From Micropterix aruncella (lineage: Eukaryota; Arthropoda; Insecta; Lepidoptera; Micropterigidae), in the NCBI GenBank assembly GCA_944548615.1, contig OX155951.1, positions 40,591,964 to 40,655,963 on the forward strand: 64,000 nt of DNA. Direction: 5' to 3'. Shown piece after piece: positions 38,911 through 51,913 of the stretch. The notes under the pieces were generated by a model. That model was given only the letters and a program-made list of their open reading frames with translations. It was not told the DNA's origin and made no database searches. Positions within the stretch are counted from its first letter, which is position 1, and every line of letters begins with the position of its first letter. Made by a program: the position numbers and the translations under genes.

Positions 38911-40533
38911 GGTATTTATTTATTTATTTAATTATTTAACAGGGAAAACATACAGCGCTACAAAAAAATATTACAATTACATTAAATACAATATTTCTGG
39001 CCGATGACATGCTTTCAACAATAGTTTTAGTTAGTTAAGTCTCCAATACGCACAGTGCATTCTGTGGGGGTTGGGAGGGGAAAAGGTAAGGAAAAGGAAG
39101 GAATGGGTGTTAATAGATTTTAAGTAATAATGTGCAGTACAAAAAATACAAATTTGAAAAATTTGAAAAGTTAAGAAAATTAAGAAAAAATATCTCCATC
39201 ATTTAATTTATTTATTACTATATTTAATTTGTACTCTTGGTCTTTTGGGATATTTGATTCCCATGGAACAGTTAATTCTACGATAAGGACCCCATCTTTC
39301 TAGATAGAGAGTAAATAATTACACTATCCGTAATTACCTTCGTTACAAAAGAAACAATTATTCACTATTATTAATCAAAATTTCGAAAAAAAATACATTT
39401 TTTAAAAATCTATGAGATTTTGTTTGTAAACTATTAGATTTTGCTAAACACATTGTTGTTATTTATGTAGGTCTTGACCAAAAGTATGACCAGCTAAAGT
39501 CTGTCGGTCCAGTTCTGGGACTTCCTGTATAAGTTATACTAGAAAAGGGATGAATATTTTGGGATCAATGATGTATATTTTACACACAGAAAGAGCTAGT
39601 TAAACAGTATCAAACCCATGTATTCATACAGAATATAAAATAAAAGCATTTCGTAATAATCTCTAGTAATCGTATAATCGCTAGTAATCGTATATAGGAA
39701 TTCGTCAATTATTGAAAATATATTGAAATAAATTATTCAATCAAATACAATAATAACATAATTTTAACAATATGAACATTAAACATAATTAAAACAGAAT
39801 TTCTATTAGGATATATCTACGTACAACAGGAGAAGGTAAAGTTGATATGATCACAAATTGGGTAGCTACTAAGTTTCAGTGTTAACAAAGCGACAGTGGC
39901 GTCGACAAAAGTCGGCTTTACAGGGTAGATACATTTAAAAATACACAATTATTTCCATATACATTTCCATGTTTAAATTTTTAAAATTAAGTAGCCGAAA
40001 TCTACATTTAATATTAATCACGTTTAAACAAATTAATATGATTGACATGTGATTCTCTAACTTTTCGCGGTCCTACCGAAACCGCTTCGATGTCCCCTAG
40101 GAGACCGCGGATTCGACTTTGAGAACCGCTTTTCTATACTGATCTGATGAGAGTTACAATCCGTTGTTATGGGATTCTCGGAACAAATAAAAGTATTTTG
40201 CCTGTCCTGAGTGTTAGCTCATTACCCGCGTAAATCAACCTTTAACTAAAAATAATAAAAGATGATAATAAAATAAATTTTCTGATAGCTACATATATAT
40301 CTATCTATATCAAGAAAATTCTAAACTTTTATTCCACAATTACCACCGATTTTCGATCACTACAAAGAAGATGAGAAACGATGGAGATCAGTATCAAAAG
40401 CCAGAGTCATTAAATTGTTCGCTTGTAATTAGCAAAGACTACAAAGAGGGAGTGAAGCCCTGTCGAAGTTATTTACAAATGCTACGCAACTGGAACTGAT
40501 AGACACAATAAGGGACAGATAGAACGATATAGA
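38911..40533. other. LINE tail and AT-rich spacer
   Basis: A TATTTATTTATTTATTTAAT tract at 38,911 looks like a minus-strand LINE poly-TAAA tail, followed by 3'-UTR-like sequence to about 39,130. The remainder is AT-rich with no gene seen. Confidence 0.4.
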
Positions 40534-40538
40534 TATAT

Positions 40539-41760
40539 TGTGGAGGCTTTCCAAGTGTGGGGCTTTCCCACGTGTGGCCTACAAACAGATTCAACCCTCC
40601 GGGTTGTAAGGCTAAAGGTGACGTCGGGCGGCGTTTTCGAAATCCTCTTCTTTAACGTCGCTCGGGTCGTGTCTAAATCCGCTGTAGGTAGTATTTCCGG
40701 GACTTGCACTCGAGGTTTGTATTGTTAATAAAAAATAATAATTTTGACGTTTTTAAAAGCTTCTAAGCCATTAAAGATTTTTATTTACTTTAAAAATGAA
40801 GTATATTACACTAGTTACGAATTTACAAAGCACGCTCGAAAAATGGCCTGTCGCAAGGCACGCTAACAATGATCTCCAAGACACGCTCGAAAAATGATCT
40901 GATCCGGTGTCGGCGGGCGCCTTCCAATATATAGGTAAGACCGCCGCCGTCGGCCGCTTGGTGGGGGAGGTTCGTTCCCCGCCCGCACGCGGTTGTCGGC
41001 CGGCGTACTATTGTATGCCGTTTTGTGAAGTTTAATATAATATTATTGCCTTCTATTTTACTAAAGCTAAGGGTGTACATACGACCTTAAACTCTAACTT
41101 ATATTAACTTATGATTATTTTACATTTATCTTTTAATAATCATAATTTATTGCTATGTCCTATTTTAGGTAGAATTTACATATATTCACCAGTTATTGGC
41201 CGATTTGGCTCGGACAAAGTTTAAAAATTAAATTATATTATTCTAAACATTTTAGATATTTTTATGGCAGCAATTTTGTGGATTTTTGTGATCCAATATT
41301 TAAGCTGGCGCTTTCCAAAATATGAGTCATTCTTTGTACCTACCTGGCTGGCGGGAAGGGTCGATTTTACAATCGGCGGCGGGGTTGCTTAATCCTTTTT
41401 GCCGGCGGTTTATTTAGGGTGGGTTTTTATTACCCTTTTTAAATGCACGTGCTGGGATATTTCCGACGTTTCCTTTGTTTGCGAGCGAGGTTTGTTTTCG
41501 GGTTGACGTGTAATTTCGAAATTTTTGGCGTTTCGCTTGTAAATATTCCACTTTTAGTTTAAAAACCATTAGCCCCCGCTTTTAGTGGAGCTAATCCGGG
41601 TATACCGATGTTGTGTGCTAAGTGCACTTACTGCCATAAATAATATTTGTTGGTTGGGGATTTTTGATGCGCTCGGAATTTTAGGCATGACGACACAATA
41701 TTTGTTGTGATGTTTATCATCATCATGCCTGCCCGATATTTCATCTTTCTTCCCGCAACA
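40539..41760 (-). repeat. BEL-2 LTR 1 (3' LTR of copy I)
   Basis: 1,222 bp; the minus strand begins TGTTGCGGG and ends CCTCCACA. It differs from LTRs 2 and 3 by AAAGTTTAAAA against AAAGTCTAAAA near 41,217. Just upstream on the minus strand (41,761-41,776) is a purine-rich GGAGAGGGGGA tract, the polypurine tract. Confidence 0.95.
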
Positions 41761-41790
41761 TCCCCCTCTCCGTGAGACAAGTGTTTCTCC

Positions 41791-42514
41791 TCACTCCTCT
41801 TCTTCGGGAGGTGAAATTGTTGTTCTCACTTCCTCTTGGTGGGGAGAATAGATTACTGCCACTTTATGTACTGGTCTTTTGTACGACTTTCCGCGACAGC
41901 AGATCGTTACTGAACGTACTTGCTTATCGGGAGCGGTATGTACTTGCTCTATTCGCCCTCGGAGCCAAGTATTTCTGGGTAGGTCCGCGTCCACAAGGAT
42001 GACTATGTCTCCTATCTGGACGGGTTTTACCGCGTCGTGCCATTTTGGTCTCGTCGCCAGCGTCGGGAGATATTCGCGTACGAATCTCGACCAAAAATGG
42101 TTTGCCATTATTTGGGCTTTTTGCCACTGTTTTTTGAGGCAAAGATTGTCGTTGTCAATTACGCCTATGTTGAGTCGACCTGATGACGAACCAATCAAGA
42201 AGTGATTTGGTGTAAGACTTTCGTCGTCTTGGCTGTCGAGTGAAACATGGGTTAACGGGCGAGAATTTACCGAATGTTCAGCCTCTGCCATTAACGTTAA
42301 TAATGTCTCGTCGCGAGGAGCTTTTTCCTTTAAAGTGATGGAGAGAGCTTTTTTTTATGGATTGAATCAACCTCTCATAAAAACCTCCCATATGAGGGGC
42401 TGTCGGAGTGTTGAATCTCCATTCTATTTGCTTCATAGCGCATTGTGAACTTACGTCATCAAAATTGACATCTTGCAGTGCCCGTTTCAACTCGTTATTG
42501 CTCCCGTGAAAGTT
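41791..42514 (-). pseudogene. BEL-2 copy I integrase, C-terminal part (split by LINE)
   Basis: Encodes the last part of integrase: GGFYERL with the catalytic Glu (in the upstream frame), then HSVNSRPLTHV, LTPNHFLIG and the BEL C-terminal domain with IGDIVILVDADLPRNTWLRG, ending EEVRTTISPPEEEE. A one-base difference in a T run near 42,354 (seven T against six in copy II) shifts the frame. The 5' remainder lies beyond the LINE at 42,515-44,019. Confidence 0.9.
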
Positions 42515-44019
42515 TTTTTTTTTTGGTAGTAGTCTTTATTCATAAAAAAAGATACAAATTACATGTCACAGTTCCCCACTAAGGCTAGTGCCTTTTCAGT
42601 GGGTAACTAACAATAATGTGTTTATATCTGACTTATATTATCTATTACCTATTATACTTTTATTAACTATTATAACTTTCTACGTTAAGTAGATGCATTG
42701 ACTTCCTAACCTAACCTAATCTGACCTATATCTCCTATCATAACTAGCTGAATATACACTTATAAATATGCTTTTCCACTAAATTGATATGCCTACTTAC
42801 TAATCTAACCTAACCTATACTAATTATCCTGGTATACTTACTTTGTTTACAATTACAATAACAAATGGTTACACTAATGAAATGATTCATACTAGATATC
42901 TATACTTATGCCCTAACCTAACCTAACTTATCTTAATTAGCTTGGTTTACCATAATTATTCTACTTGATGTTAATGCTAATTTAGTCTAATAGAATTTTT
43001 ACTTGTCACAGTTATGCTACTTTTTTTACATATTTATGCTAATTTACACTAATATAGTTTTTAATTTCTCTGTTATAGTATTTATATTACATAATATTTA
43101 AATTATTTCAATTAGCTCGCCTGGGTAAGTCATTATTTAGGTTGCTTAGTAGTATAAGTTTCAATGTTTTCTTTAGTAAGTATTTGCTGATTGAGTTGTC
43201 TAATTTTATTGAAAAGTGATTGGATAATTTTGGAACAATGAATTCAAGAGTTCTATCGCCGTAATAATTGTTTTGCTTGTTATATTTCAAATACCCCTTT
43301 TCACGTAGCCGAGTTCTGTGTATATGATCGGCAGGTATTCGTAACGAACCGTTTTCGTTGTTGTCAAGCAGAATTTTATACCATACGAAGAAACTTATAG
43401 GCAAGACATCAATTGAGGAGTAGAGTTCTGTGTAATTATTTTGCTTAATTTGTATTGAGCCTTTTGGTGCCATTTGTTTCAGTATTCGAATTTGAATATT
43501 TTCCACTTTCCTAACGTACGTGGGAAATGTAAGTCCCCATACCTGAATGCCATATCCTAGTATAGAATTTACAAGTGAAAAGTATATGATTTTCATAATA
43601 TTATGAGGTACTACGATTTCAGGTGAAAGAATAGTTTTAAAAAATACCTGAGTTTTCCACACAGTAGAAGTATGTGACTTTCCCAATTAAAGTTTTTGTC
43701 AAGTATTAAGCCCAGGTATTTATGTGTACTCACAGCCTCTAGACTATTGCAGGAGCAGTTTAGATGTGATACGTTATCGTGAATGCACGTATACGAGTGT
43801 GCTTTAATAGCTATCTCGCCCCTTTTTTTTATAGGGAGAGGTGACGTACAATACCTTTGTCTTCGTATGGTTGATAACGAGGCCGTTGTCATGGGACCAG
43901 CGCAACAGTTGTAGGAATTGTTGGTTCATGATTGTGTTTGCAGTATTTACGTCATCGTGCTCAACCACTATCGCTGTGTCATCAGCGAATTGGTACACTT
44001 TTGATTTAAAAAATATATT
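42515..44019 (-). mobile_element. 5'-truncated LINE inserted in copy I integrase
   Basis: 1.5 kb absent from copy II, where the flanks join directly (GTGAAAGTTCGTTCC). A 4-bp repeat, agtt, lies at both edges (42,511-42,514; 44,020-44,023). The poly-A tail is the T run at 42,513-42,524. Minus-strand coding, in three frames (43,804-43,998; 43,611-43,892; 43,108-43,686), starts in the RT at YQFADDTAIV and runs to the C-terminus with LGYGIQVWGLTF. The 3' UTR (42,525-43,105) contains imperfect units of about 100 bp with CCTAACCTAA motifs. Jockey/CR1-type. Confidence 0.9.
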
Positions 44020-44023
44020 AGTT

Positions 44024-45298
44024 CGTTCCGTTATCGGAAAATATTACGGACGGTGTCCCTCTGCGTGCGCATAGTCGCTTTATTGCCATCATTGTGCTGT
44101 CCGTTGATAGTGAATGGACGATTTCTATGTGGACGGCTCGACTACTCATACAACAGAAAAGCATACCGTACCGTTTTTCCCGGTGTCTTCCAACGGTGAC
44201 TTCTATCGGCCCGAATATGTCGGCTCCGATATTGGTGAACGGTCGTATGTGATGAGCCAATCTGATGTCCGGTAAGACCGCCATTTTGGGTGGAATTGGC
44301 TTCGCTCTGTCAATCTGACATTTTCGGCAGTCGCGAGTGATTTTTCGAATCGCTCCCCGGAGTCGCAATACCCAATAACGCTGTCGTAGTTCATTACAAA
44401 CCCATTCACGGCCTTTGTGACCGGCTTGCTCGTGCTGCCATTTCATCAACAACTGGGTGTAATGACTACGCGCGTCCAGTATTGCGGGTTGTTTTACCTC
44501 GGGGGCGACACCGGCTAAATTTTGTATGCGACCGCCTACTCGCAGGATCCTATTCGTATCCAGGTACGCATTTAGGTTTCTTATCCTGCTGTTTTTTGGT
44601 AATTCTTTATTAATTTTTAATAATGAAATTTCCTCGCTGAAATCTTGTTGCTGCGAAACCCGAATCAGGTAGAGGTCCGCGTAAGCAAGTTCTTGTGGGG
44701 TTAAATGTTTTGTTTTTTCGCCGCTGCGTTTGCAGCGTTGTACGAATCGAAATATCCATGCTACTGTACGACGTAACCGTTCTAGGCATGAGAATCGTTT
44801 TGTCTCGATTAGTGAAATAGTTTTTATCGAGGTCATTATGTTTACCGGTCGACGTTCTTCGTCCTGACCGTATTCTGACGATGGAGGTTCATCGGACGCG
44901 GTTGATTCCCCTGGATTTAATTTCGATACATATTCTTTTTTAACAAAATTATTTTTTATGTCGCATTTTTGAGTGGCTAACGGCTGGTTGTTAAGCAACT
45001 TATTCTCTGTGGAATTTGACCGTTCTTTCGCCATCTCGCAACTGTCTGGCAACGTTACCTGGTCGCTTTTCCGTAGCAGACCGGTGCTCCAACGATTGCC
45101 TTCTTGTTTTTGCGTGTCGTGGACAAGCATTTCGGATCGCGCGTTCGTAACGGCTTTAGGGGCGCGTATGTGCGTTCCTACTTCTTTTAATTTGACATAT
45201 GGATGGATGATGTCGTCCATCCTTTGGTTTGAGCCCGCATTCCGTAAGTGGTTTACGGTGCGGCAAGTAGACAAATCACCGCCCCCCCCCTCCCCCTA
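44024..45298 (-). pseudogene. BEL-2 copy I pol: RT-less linker and integrase N-terminal part
   Basis: The open frame at 44,018-45,274 encodes the pre-RT segment (DQVTLPDSCEMAKE), which jumps without any RT or RNase H into RRTVAWIFRFVQRCKR, the segment that normally precedes integrase. The integrase zinc domain (HEQAGH, CRKCQ) and core follow: GADIFGP, then FSDNGTN, where the LINE insertion cuts it. It stays open across the T run where copy II is frameshifted. A C run at about 45,282-45,290 (nine against eight in copy II) breaks it from the protease frame. Confidence 0.9.
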
Positions 45299-46293
45299 AT
45301 GTCCAACCAAGTCGGCAATAGGTCGCTATCGGAGCTTTCGGGGGGACCGGTTTTTTATCGTTCTGGGAATGATTAGATCATAGTGATCTATTCCTATTAG
45401 AATTTGCGGTGCTCCTTCAAAGTCGCAAAACGGTATGTCGGCTAAATGAGGCCATTTAATTAGCATGGATTTAGCACAGAATTTTTGTGCTGGTAAATCC
45501 AGCTGTTTTATGGTCCTGGCGTTACGCAAATCATAATATTTTTTACCTTTCAGCGGTCGGATCTTACAGTCTATTCGCTGCGTTGTCGCGTTCGCAACTG
45601 ACATGCCCGAGGCGCCTACTAAATTTAAGGGCTAATTTCCCCGTGTACTCCTATTTTATCCGTTATGCTCTGATCTATTAATGTGATTGAAGATCCTTCA
45701 TCGCATAACGCTAGCGCTTTTATAACGCCTTTCGGCCCCCGTAGTTCCACGGGCGCTACCCTTAGAATCATTTTTTCCGATCCATCCCAAGTATTAGCTA
45801 CTGTATTAGGGGTATTTTGGTCGTCGTTTGAGGGCTGATTTTTTATCGCGGCATTATTTTTATGTAATAATTTGTGGTGAGGCCACTTACAACCTTCTAT
45901 CCCACACGGCTTTTTTACGCTACATTGCGCTTGGCGGTGGTCTTTTCTAAAACACCGTGTGCATAAGCGTTTTTCCTTAACCCATGTCCAACGTTGATTT
46001 ATTGTCATTTTTTCTATTTCGCGGCATTTAGGGGTTAGATGATTGTTTCGCCCGCACTTTAGGCAGGCGTCTGTCGACTCCTGAGTGTCTGTAGCAAAAA
46101 CTCTTTTTTTGCTCGGCATCTCGGATCGATTGTTATTATACTTATTTTTTGAATAATCTTTTACGGGATCTTCTTGAGAGGCGGCGTCTATTATTGTCTC
46201 TAACCAGTTTCCGTAATCTAAAAGAGTAGGATGCGGTCCATGGCCGGCGGAGTACCACTGTAACCGCAAATGTTGTGGCAACTTCATCACTAA
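45299..46293 (-). pseudogene. BEL-2 copy I gag C-terminus and protease, frameshifted
   Basis: Carries two CCHC knuckles (CLKCGRNNHLTPKC and CTRCFRKDHRQAQC) and protease LALCDEGSSITLID. The frame breaks near 45,620 (one G fewer than copy II) and near 45,340 (extra G and T). The same residues form one uninterrupted frame in copy II. Confidence 0.88.
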
Positions 46294-49106
46294 TTTTATT
46301 TTTTTTTTATTTTATAAAAATTATCCAAAAACAATACAATTGATTTTTGCGAAGCAGATAAGATTGCATTTGTGTGGATTTTATCCCCCCACTAGATTGT
46401 ATATCTGTTCTGGGGTGATAGTATTTAAGACTTTAATCATAGTGACTTCACTTTCTTTCTTTTTTTCTGTTTTTTTTTTTTTTTTCTCATTCATTCCGAT
46501 CGCTCATTCATTCTTATAAACTTTAAGGTTATTATAATTATATAAATGTGTATATAGATAAAGAACTAATATTAAATAAAGAAAAAGAACATATTTAAGT
46601 TTATAGATAAGTTAAATAAATAAATATATAGATATATATAGATATAACTAAATTGACCACTAAATTAAGTTAAGTAGCCTAAAAAGGTTTCTTAATTGTG
46701 CACATATACTTGTGAATTTAATTAATTAATATAATATTATCATTTTTTATTTTTTTTTTAAACATAATCAACCGAAAAAATATTTTTCTTATCAAGTATC
46801 AGGTGACAGATATGGACCGAAGTTTGATCCCTCAAATTATCGACCGATACCAGTACCCGATGCTTTAGCAAAAATTTTGGAAAAATAGTAATTACACAAC
46901 TCTGTAATCATCTAGAAACCAATCACATGTCATCCGAAAACCAATACGGCTTCAGATAGAAAAATGGGAAACACAAGATGCAGTACTAAAAATGTCAGAG
47001 CATAACACTAGGTATGTAGACGCCAACAAAAAGTGTATTACTGTACTTCCCGACCCCGCGCAAGCCCCCGACACAGTATCCCATGAAATGCTCCCAATGA
47101 AACTTGGGAAATATGGCATCACAGGTATCGAACTAAACTGGTTTCGCAGCTGTATTGGATCCCGAAAACAGCGTACCCGGGCAGGCGATTCCCCCAGTAA
47201 TAGTCTCCACAATAATCATGGGGTCCCACAAGGAAGCACTCCTGGACCAACTCCCCTCCCACTCTACACAAATGGGCTCCGTGAAATGGACGTTGACGCA
47301 GATATATTATCCCACGCCGACGATACTGCCCTCCCACTCGAATCGAATAGTTGGGAAAGTGTATGCAACAAGGCAGCTGCCGCAATGAAAAGTGTCAAGG
47401 GCTGGCCTGACCACAATCTGTCAACGCCGAAACGTAGATAAAACAAGCTTGTAGCCTTCAGCATAGATGCTCGTCAGCAACCTCCACAAAATTTATAACC
47501 TAGTCCTACACGAAAGCGACAGTCTTGATTGTAACTGTGCACAAATTTGAGCGTGTGCATTTTGTAGAGTACCTAGGTGTTCATGTCGAATAAACATCTC
47601 CGGTGGCAAATACATATCGAAAAGGTCGCCGAAAAGGTCCGTAAAGCAATATATATTCTCAGGAGTAGCAGAAATGTTTCAGATATGAAAACTATGAGAT
47701 CCATACACTATGCCCTGGCACAGTCACTGATGATACATGGCAATATCGAATAAGGCGGCGCGGCCATACTGCACCTAGACCCACCAATAAAAGCCCAAAG
47801 AGGTAAATAGATAAATAAATAAATAGATGTGACAAATACGGCCTAGGTCAGGATGTGAGTCACCATTTCTTCGCACTGGCTTCTACCTTTCGTCATGAGC
47901 CACTTAAAAATATATTTCTTCAGAGTCAATTTACTAATTGAACTCTGCACTTTAGCCTTCCCCAAGGAGGAGCAGAAGGAATTATAAAGACGCGGTGCCA
48001 GAAACGCGTAATGCCTCTGTGCAAATCTCGTATTCACTCGCTGGTGGGATTGTCTATTTTTATTTCGGGTGTCATATGAGTGGTTTAGCGAAGAATGACG
48101 ATCAGTGCAGCTATGGAAATGCGTAACAATATTTCTCACGTATAACTGTCTCACATCCAAGACGTCGAATGCCTTAAAAAGCTCATCGGACGGATATAAA
48201 TAATGCTTCCTATTAATGACGCGAACTATCGCCTTTTGGGCCTTAATTAACGGGTCCAGGTGCATCCCGGCCGCACCACCCCAGCCAATCTGTCCGTAGG
48301 ACATAAGCGACTGAGCCAATGCACAATATACTGATCGTAGGGTTTTCACATCTAGCACACCTCTGAGATTTCTGAATAAATAAATAAATTTTCTAATCCT
48401 CCCTGAAATACTATTGATATGTACATTCCATCGGAGATAAGGATCGATTTCAATTCCTAGATATTTGATGATATTGACGCGTTCTATTGTATTATGGACA
48501 ATGTCTTCTTCCAAATTTAATTTAAAGGTGGGCGCTGGTTGCTGTCGAGAATCTATGCTGTAGGTCATGTATTTTGTTTTACCCACGTTCAGGGTTAGCA
48601 GGTTGCTATCCAACCAGTTTTTCACTTTTTTCAACGCATGTGTAGCCATATTGTAAACACCTTCCCAACTGGTTGAAGCAAGTATGATGGCCGTATCATC
48701 GGCGTATGTCACGATCTCCCCCCCCAGTATCAAGCTCACATAAGTCGTTTATATAGATCAGAAACAGAGTAGGTCCCAGAGTGCTACCCTGCGGAACGCC
48801 ATAACTATTAGAGCACTCTTCACTGAGAGTGTCACCAACCCGAACCCGCTGTGTTCTCTCAGAAAGATAGCTGCGAAACCACTGATGTTCTCTGTCTTTG
48901 ATGCCTATCTTTATTAATTTCTTAAGTAGGATTTCATGAGAGATAGTATCAAACGCCTTCGCAAGATCCAAAAATATTGCAAGACACCTTCTGCTTTTGT
49001 CTAAGTGGTTTGTAATGCATTCCGTAATGCCCAATATGGCATCATGGGTTCCTTTATTTCTCCTAAACCCAAACTGACTGTCCGATAACAGCAAGTTTTT
49101 TTCCAG
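46294..49106 (-). mobile_element. LINE insertion in copy I gag, with inverted LINE relic
   Basis: The counterpart of 54,906-57,717 in copy II, sharing both junctions, so it predates the duplication. RT coding runs 49,106-47,843. It is split near 48,718 by one extra C in a C run (eight against seven). Confidence 0.88.
46793..47832 (+). pseudogene. Older inverted LINE reverse transcriptase relic (copy I)
   Basis: On the plus strand: DPSNYRPIPV, ENQYGFR, GVPQGSTPGP and HADDTALPLE, split by stops and shifts. It ends at IKAQR followed by TAAATAGATAAATAAATAAA. The same relic lies at 55,405-56,445 in copy II. Confidence 0.8.
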
Positions 49107-50542
49107 ATTCTTTTAGCAGCGGTGGATTTGTGAGATACGCAGAATGACCCATATTTTTTAAAGCATGTACGACATTACAAACGGTAGTGCCGTACTCAAC
49201 CAACTTAAATATCGAATCACTCACCAATATTTGCTGCGTACTGCGTGCTTCCTGCATGAGCGCGTCGATGCGAGCGCCAGGTCTGCCAAAACGGCGTTCC
49301 AGCGCTCTTCGGATCTCCGGGACATTGCCGGGATCCAGTAACATCGCGCGTACTGCCTCGCGCGCGGGTCCTCGCAGGCTTTGTTGTAGTCGTAGCAGAT
49401 TGTCCGCGTTGGTGAATCCGCACATTGTCGACCCCTGATCGAATAGTGCGGCGTATATTGGCCACTCCTGCATGCTGCCGTCGAATTGGGGAAGGCTGCG
49501 CAGCATCTTCGCTCGGGTCTGCATCATGTAGACGTCGGGCGGGCTGCATTCTTCCTCTTTCTTCATCGTCGGGACGTCCGCCGCTCGGACGGGCGTAATT
49601 GCTCGCTCGGGCGGTGTCACTCGGTCGATTGGCGGTGGCGGCTGCGGCGTTATCGGCGATTGCTTTCGTGACGGCGCTCGCGACGGCTCGTTGTAACGCG
49701 GCGTCGCTCGCCTTTTTGTCCGTGGCGTCGTCGTCTTTTAACTGCCGCTCGTAGGAGGAGGCTCTTGGATGGGAGTTGGCGGCGGCTGCGGTGGCGGCGA
49801 TCGCTTGCGCGACGGCGCTCGCGACGGCTCGTTGGAATGCGGCGTCGCTCGTTGTTTTTCCTGCGGCGTCGTCGTCCCTTAATTCCCGCTCGTTCACCCA
49901 TTCCTCTGTACGTCGGGTCGTTAGTCGGCGGCTCTGTCGCTCCGCTCGGCTGTCGGCTCGGCTTATTTGGTCGTCGTCGTCCATATATAATTCTTCCTCG
50001 ACCTCTGCCTCTATCAGGAGTTTCCGTAGTTCGAGTTGTCGGTCGATCCGTTCGGATTCGATTCGGTGAGTCTCGGCTGCGAGTTTGGCGGCGGATTCCG
50101 CTGCTGCGGCTGCGGTTGCTGCGTCGGCTGCGGCTTTTCCTGGGCGGCTTTCGCTGCTGCGGCTGCGGCTGCTGCGTCGGCTGCGGCTTTTTCCTGGGCG
50201 CTTTCGCTGCTTGCGGCTGCGGCTGCTGCGTCGGCTGCGGCTTTCTCTTGGGCGGCTTCCATCTCCGCTTCCAATTGTCGCCTCCTGATGGTGGTGGTTG
50301 CTGATCTGGACGATCGATGGACTTGTCATTGACGGCGCCCTGCTGCTGGTAGACTGTGCTCTGCTGGCTGGTCTCTCAGCGGTCGTCGTCTTAATTGTAG
50401 ATCTTGCGGCATCTTGTTGATCGCTCGTAGTTCTTGCCTGTGAGCGTCGATCTGGCTTTTAGTCGCGTGCTTTGTCCGCAATCCTTGCGCTTCTTCTAGC
50501 GCTCTCCGTCCGTTCCGCGCTCGTTTGACGCGGCGTCGACAT
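49107..50542 (-). pseudogene. BEL-2 copy I gag N-terminal part, frameshifted
   Basis: Same content as 57,718-59,152: an Ala/Glu-rich repetitive N-terminus and a Pao gag domain (LRSLPQFDGSMQEWPIYAAL). Several single-base indels relative to copy II (for example GATGGAC against GATGAC near 50,326, and in the GC-rich repeats at 50,095-50,260) scatter it over three frames. Confidence 0.85.
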
Positions 50543-50646
50543 TTCGGAGATTCTTCAAATTTTTGTAAAAAATTAAAAATTATTTTTTATTATTTTTTAC
50601 CTCGATGGACCTGCTTTCTGCTTAAGGTCCTGATTTCCTATCCCGT

Positions 50647-50658
50647 CTCGAAGGACCA
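50647..50658 (-). promoter_or_regulatory. Primer-binding site of copy I
   Basis: Minus strand TGGTCCTTCGAG, 3 nt inside the LTR edge, as in copy II. Confidence 0.75.
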
Positions 50659-50661
50659 AGA

Positions 50662-51883
50662 TGTGGAGGCCTTTCCAAGTGTGGGGCTTTCCCACGTGTG
50701 GCCTACAAACAGATTCAACCCTCCGGTTGTAAGGCTAAAGGTGACGTCGGGCGGCGTTTTCGAAATCCTCTTCTTTAACGTCGCTCGGGTCGTGTCTAAA
50801 TCCGCTGTAGGTAGTATTTCCGGGACTTGCACTCGAGGTTTGTATTGTTAATAAAAAATAATAATTTTGACGTTTTTAAAAGCTTCTAAGCCATTAAAGA
50901 TTTTTATTTACTTTAAAAATGAAGTATATTACACTAGTTACGAATTTACAAAGCACGCTCGAAAAATGGCCTGTCGCAAGGCACGCTAACAATGATCTCC
51001 AAGACACGCTCGAAAAATGATCTGATCCGGTGTCGGCGGGCGCCTTCCAATATATAGGTAAGACCGCCGCCGTCGGCCGCTTGGTGGGGGAGGTTCGTTC
51101 CCCGCCCGCACGCGGTTGTCGGCCGGCGTACTATTGTATGCCGTTTTGTGAAGTTTAATATAATATTATTGCCTTCTATTTTACTAAAGCTAAGGGTGTA
51201 CATACGACCTTAAACTCTAACTTATATTAACTTATGATTATTTTACATTTATCTTTTAATAATCATAATTTATTGCTATGTCCTATTTTAGGTAGAATTT
51301 ACATATATTCACCAGTTATTGGCCGATTTGGCTCGGACAAAGTCTAAAAATTAAATTATATTATTCTAAACATTTTAGATATTTTTATGGCAGCAATTTT
51401 GTGGATTTTTGTGATCCAATATTTAAGCTGGCGCTTTCCAAAATATGAGTCATTCTTTGTACCTACCTGGCTGGCGGGAAGGGTCGATTTTACAATCGGC
51501 GGCGGGGTTGCTTAATCCTTTTTGCCGGCGGTTTATTTAGGGTGGGTTTTTATTACCCTTTTTAAATGCACGTGCTGGGATATTTCCGACGTTTCCTTTG
51601 TTTGCGAGCGAGGTTTGTTTTCGGGTTGACGTGTAATTTCGAAATTTTTGGCGTTTCGCTTGTAAATATTCCACTTTTAGTTTAAAAACCATTAGCCCCC
51701 GCTTTTAGTGGAGCTAATCCGGGTATACCGATGTTGTGTGCTAAGTGCACTTACTGCCATAAATAATATTTGTTGGTTGGGGATTTTTGATGCGCTCGGA
51801 ATTTTAGGCATGACGACACAATATTTGTTGTGATGTTTATCATCATCATGCCTGCCCGATATTTCATCTTTCTTCCCGCAACA
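50662..51883 (-). repeat. BEL-2 LTR 2 (shared middle LTR)
   Basis: 1,222 bp. It serves as 3' LTR of copy II and 5' LTR of copy I. It has two private single-base indels (GGCCTTTCC; CCTCCGGTTG) that cancel in length. Primer-site sequence lies on one side and polypurine sequence on the other; no target duplication flanks it. Confidence 0.95.
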
Positions 51884-51913
51884 TCCCCCTCTCCGTGAGA
51901 CAAGTGTTTCTCC

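Noticed and set aside
40482..41080. Minus-strand frames repeated at three places (about 40.5, 50.7 and 59.3 kb) as a multicopy gene
   Set aside because: They lie wholly inside the BEL-2 LTRs; repeated presence reflects the LTRs.
46992..47441. Plus-strand 149-codon frame as an intact gene
   Set aside because: It is the middle of a decayed LINE RT: stops lie just upstream and the catalytic surroundings are degraded.
49650..50330. Plus-strand Arg/Leu- and Cys/Gly-rich frames opposite gag (also 58,260-58,931)
   Set aside because: They mirror the Ala-rich repeats of minus-strand gag; shadows.
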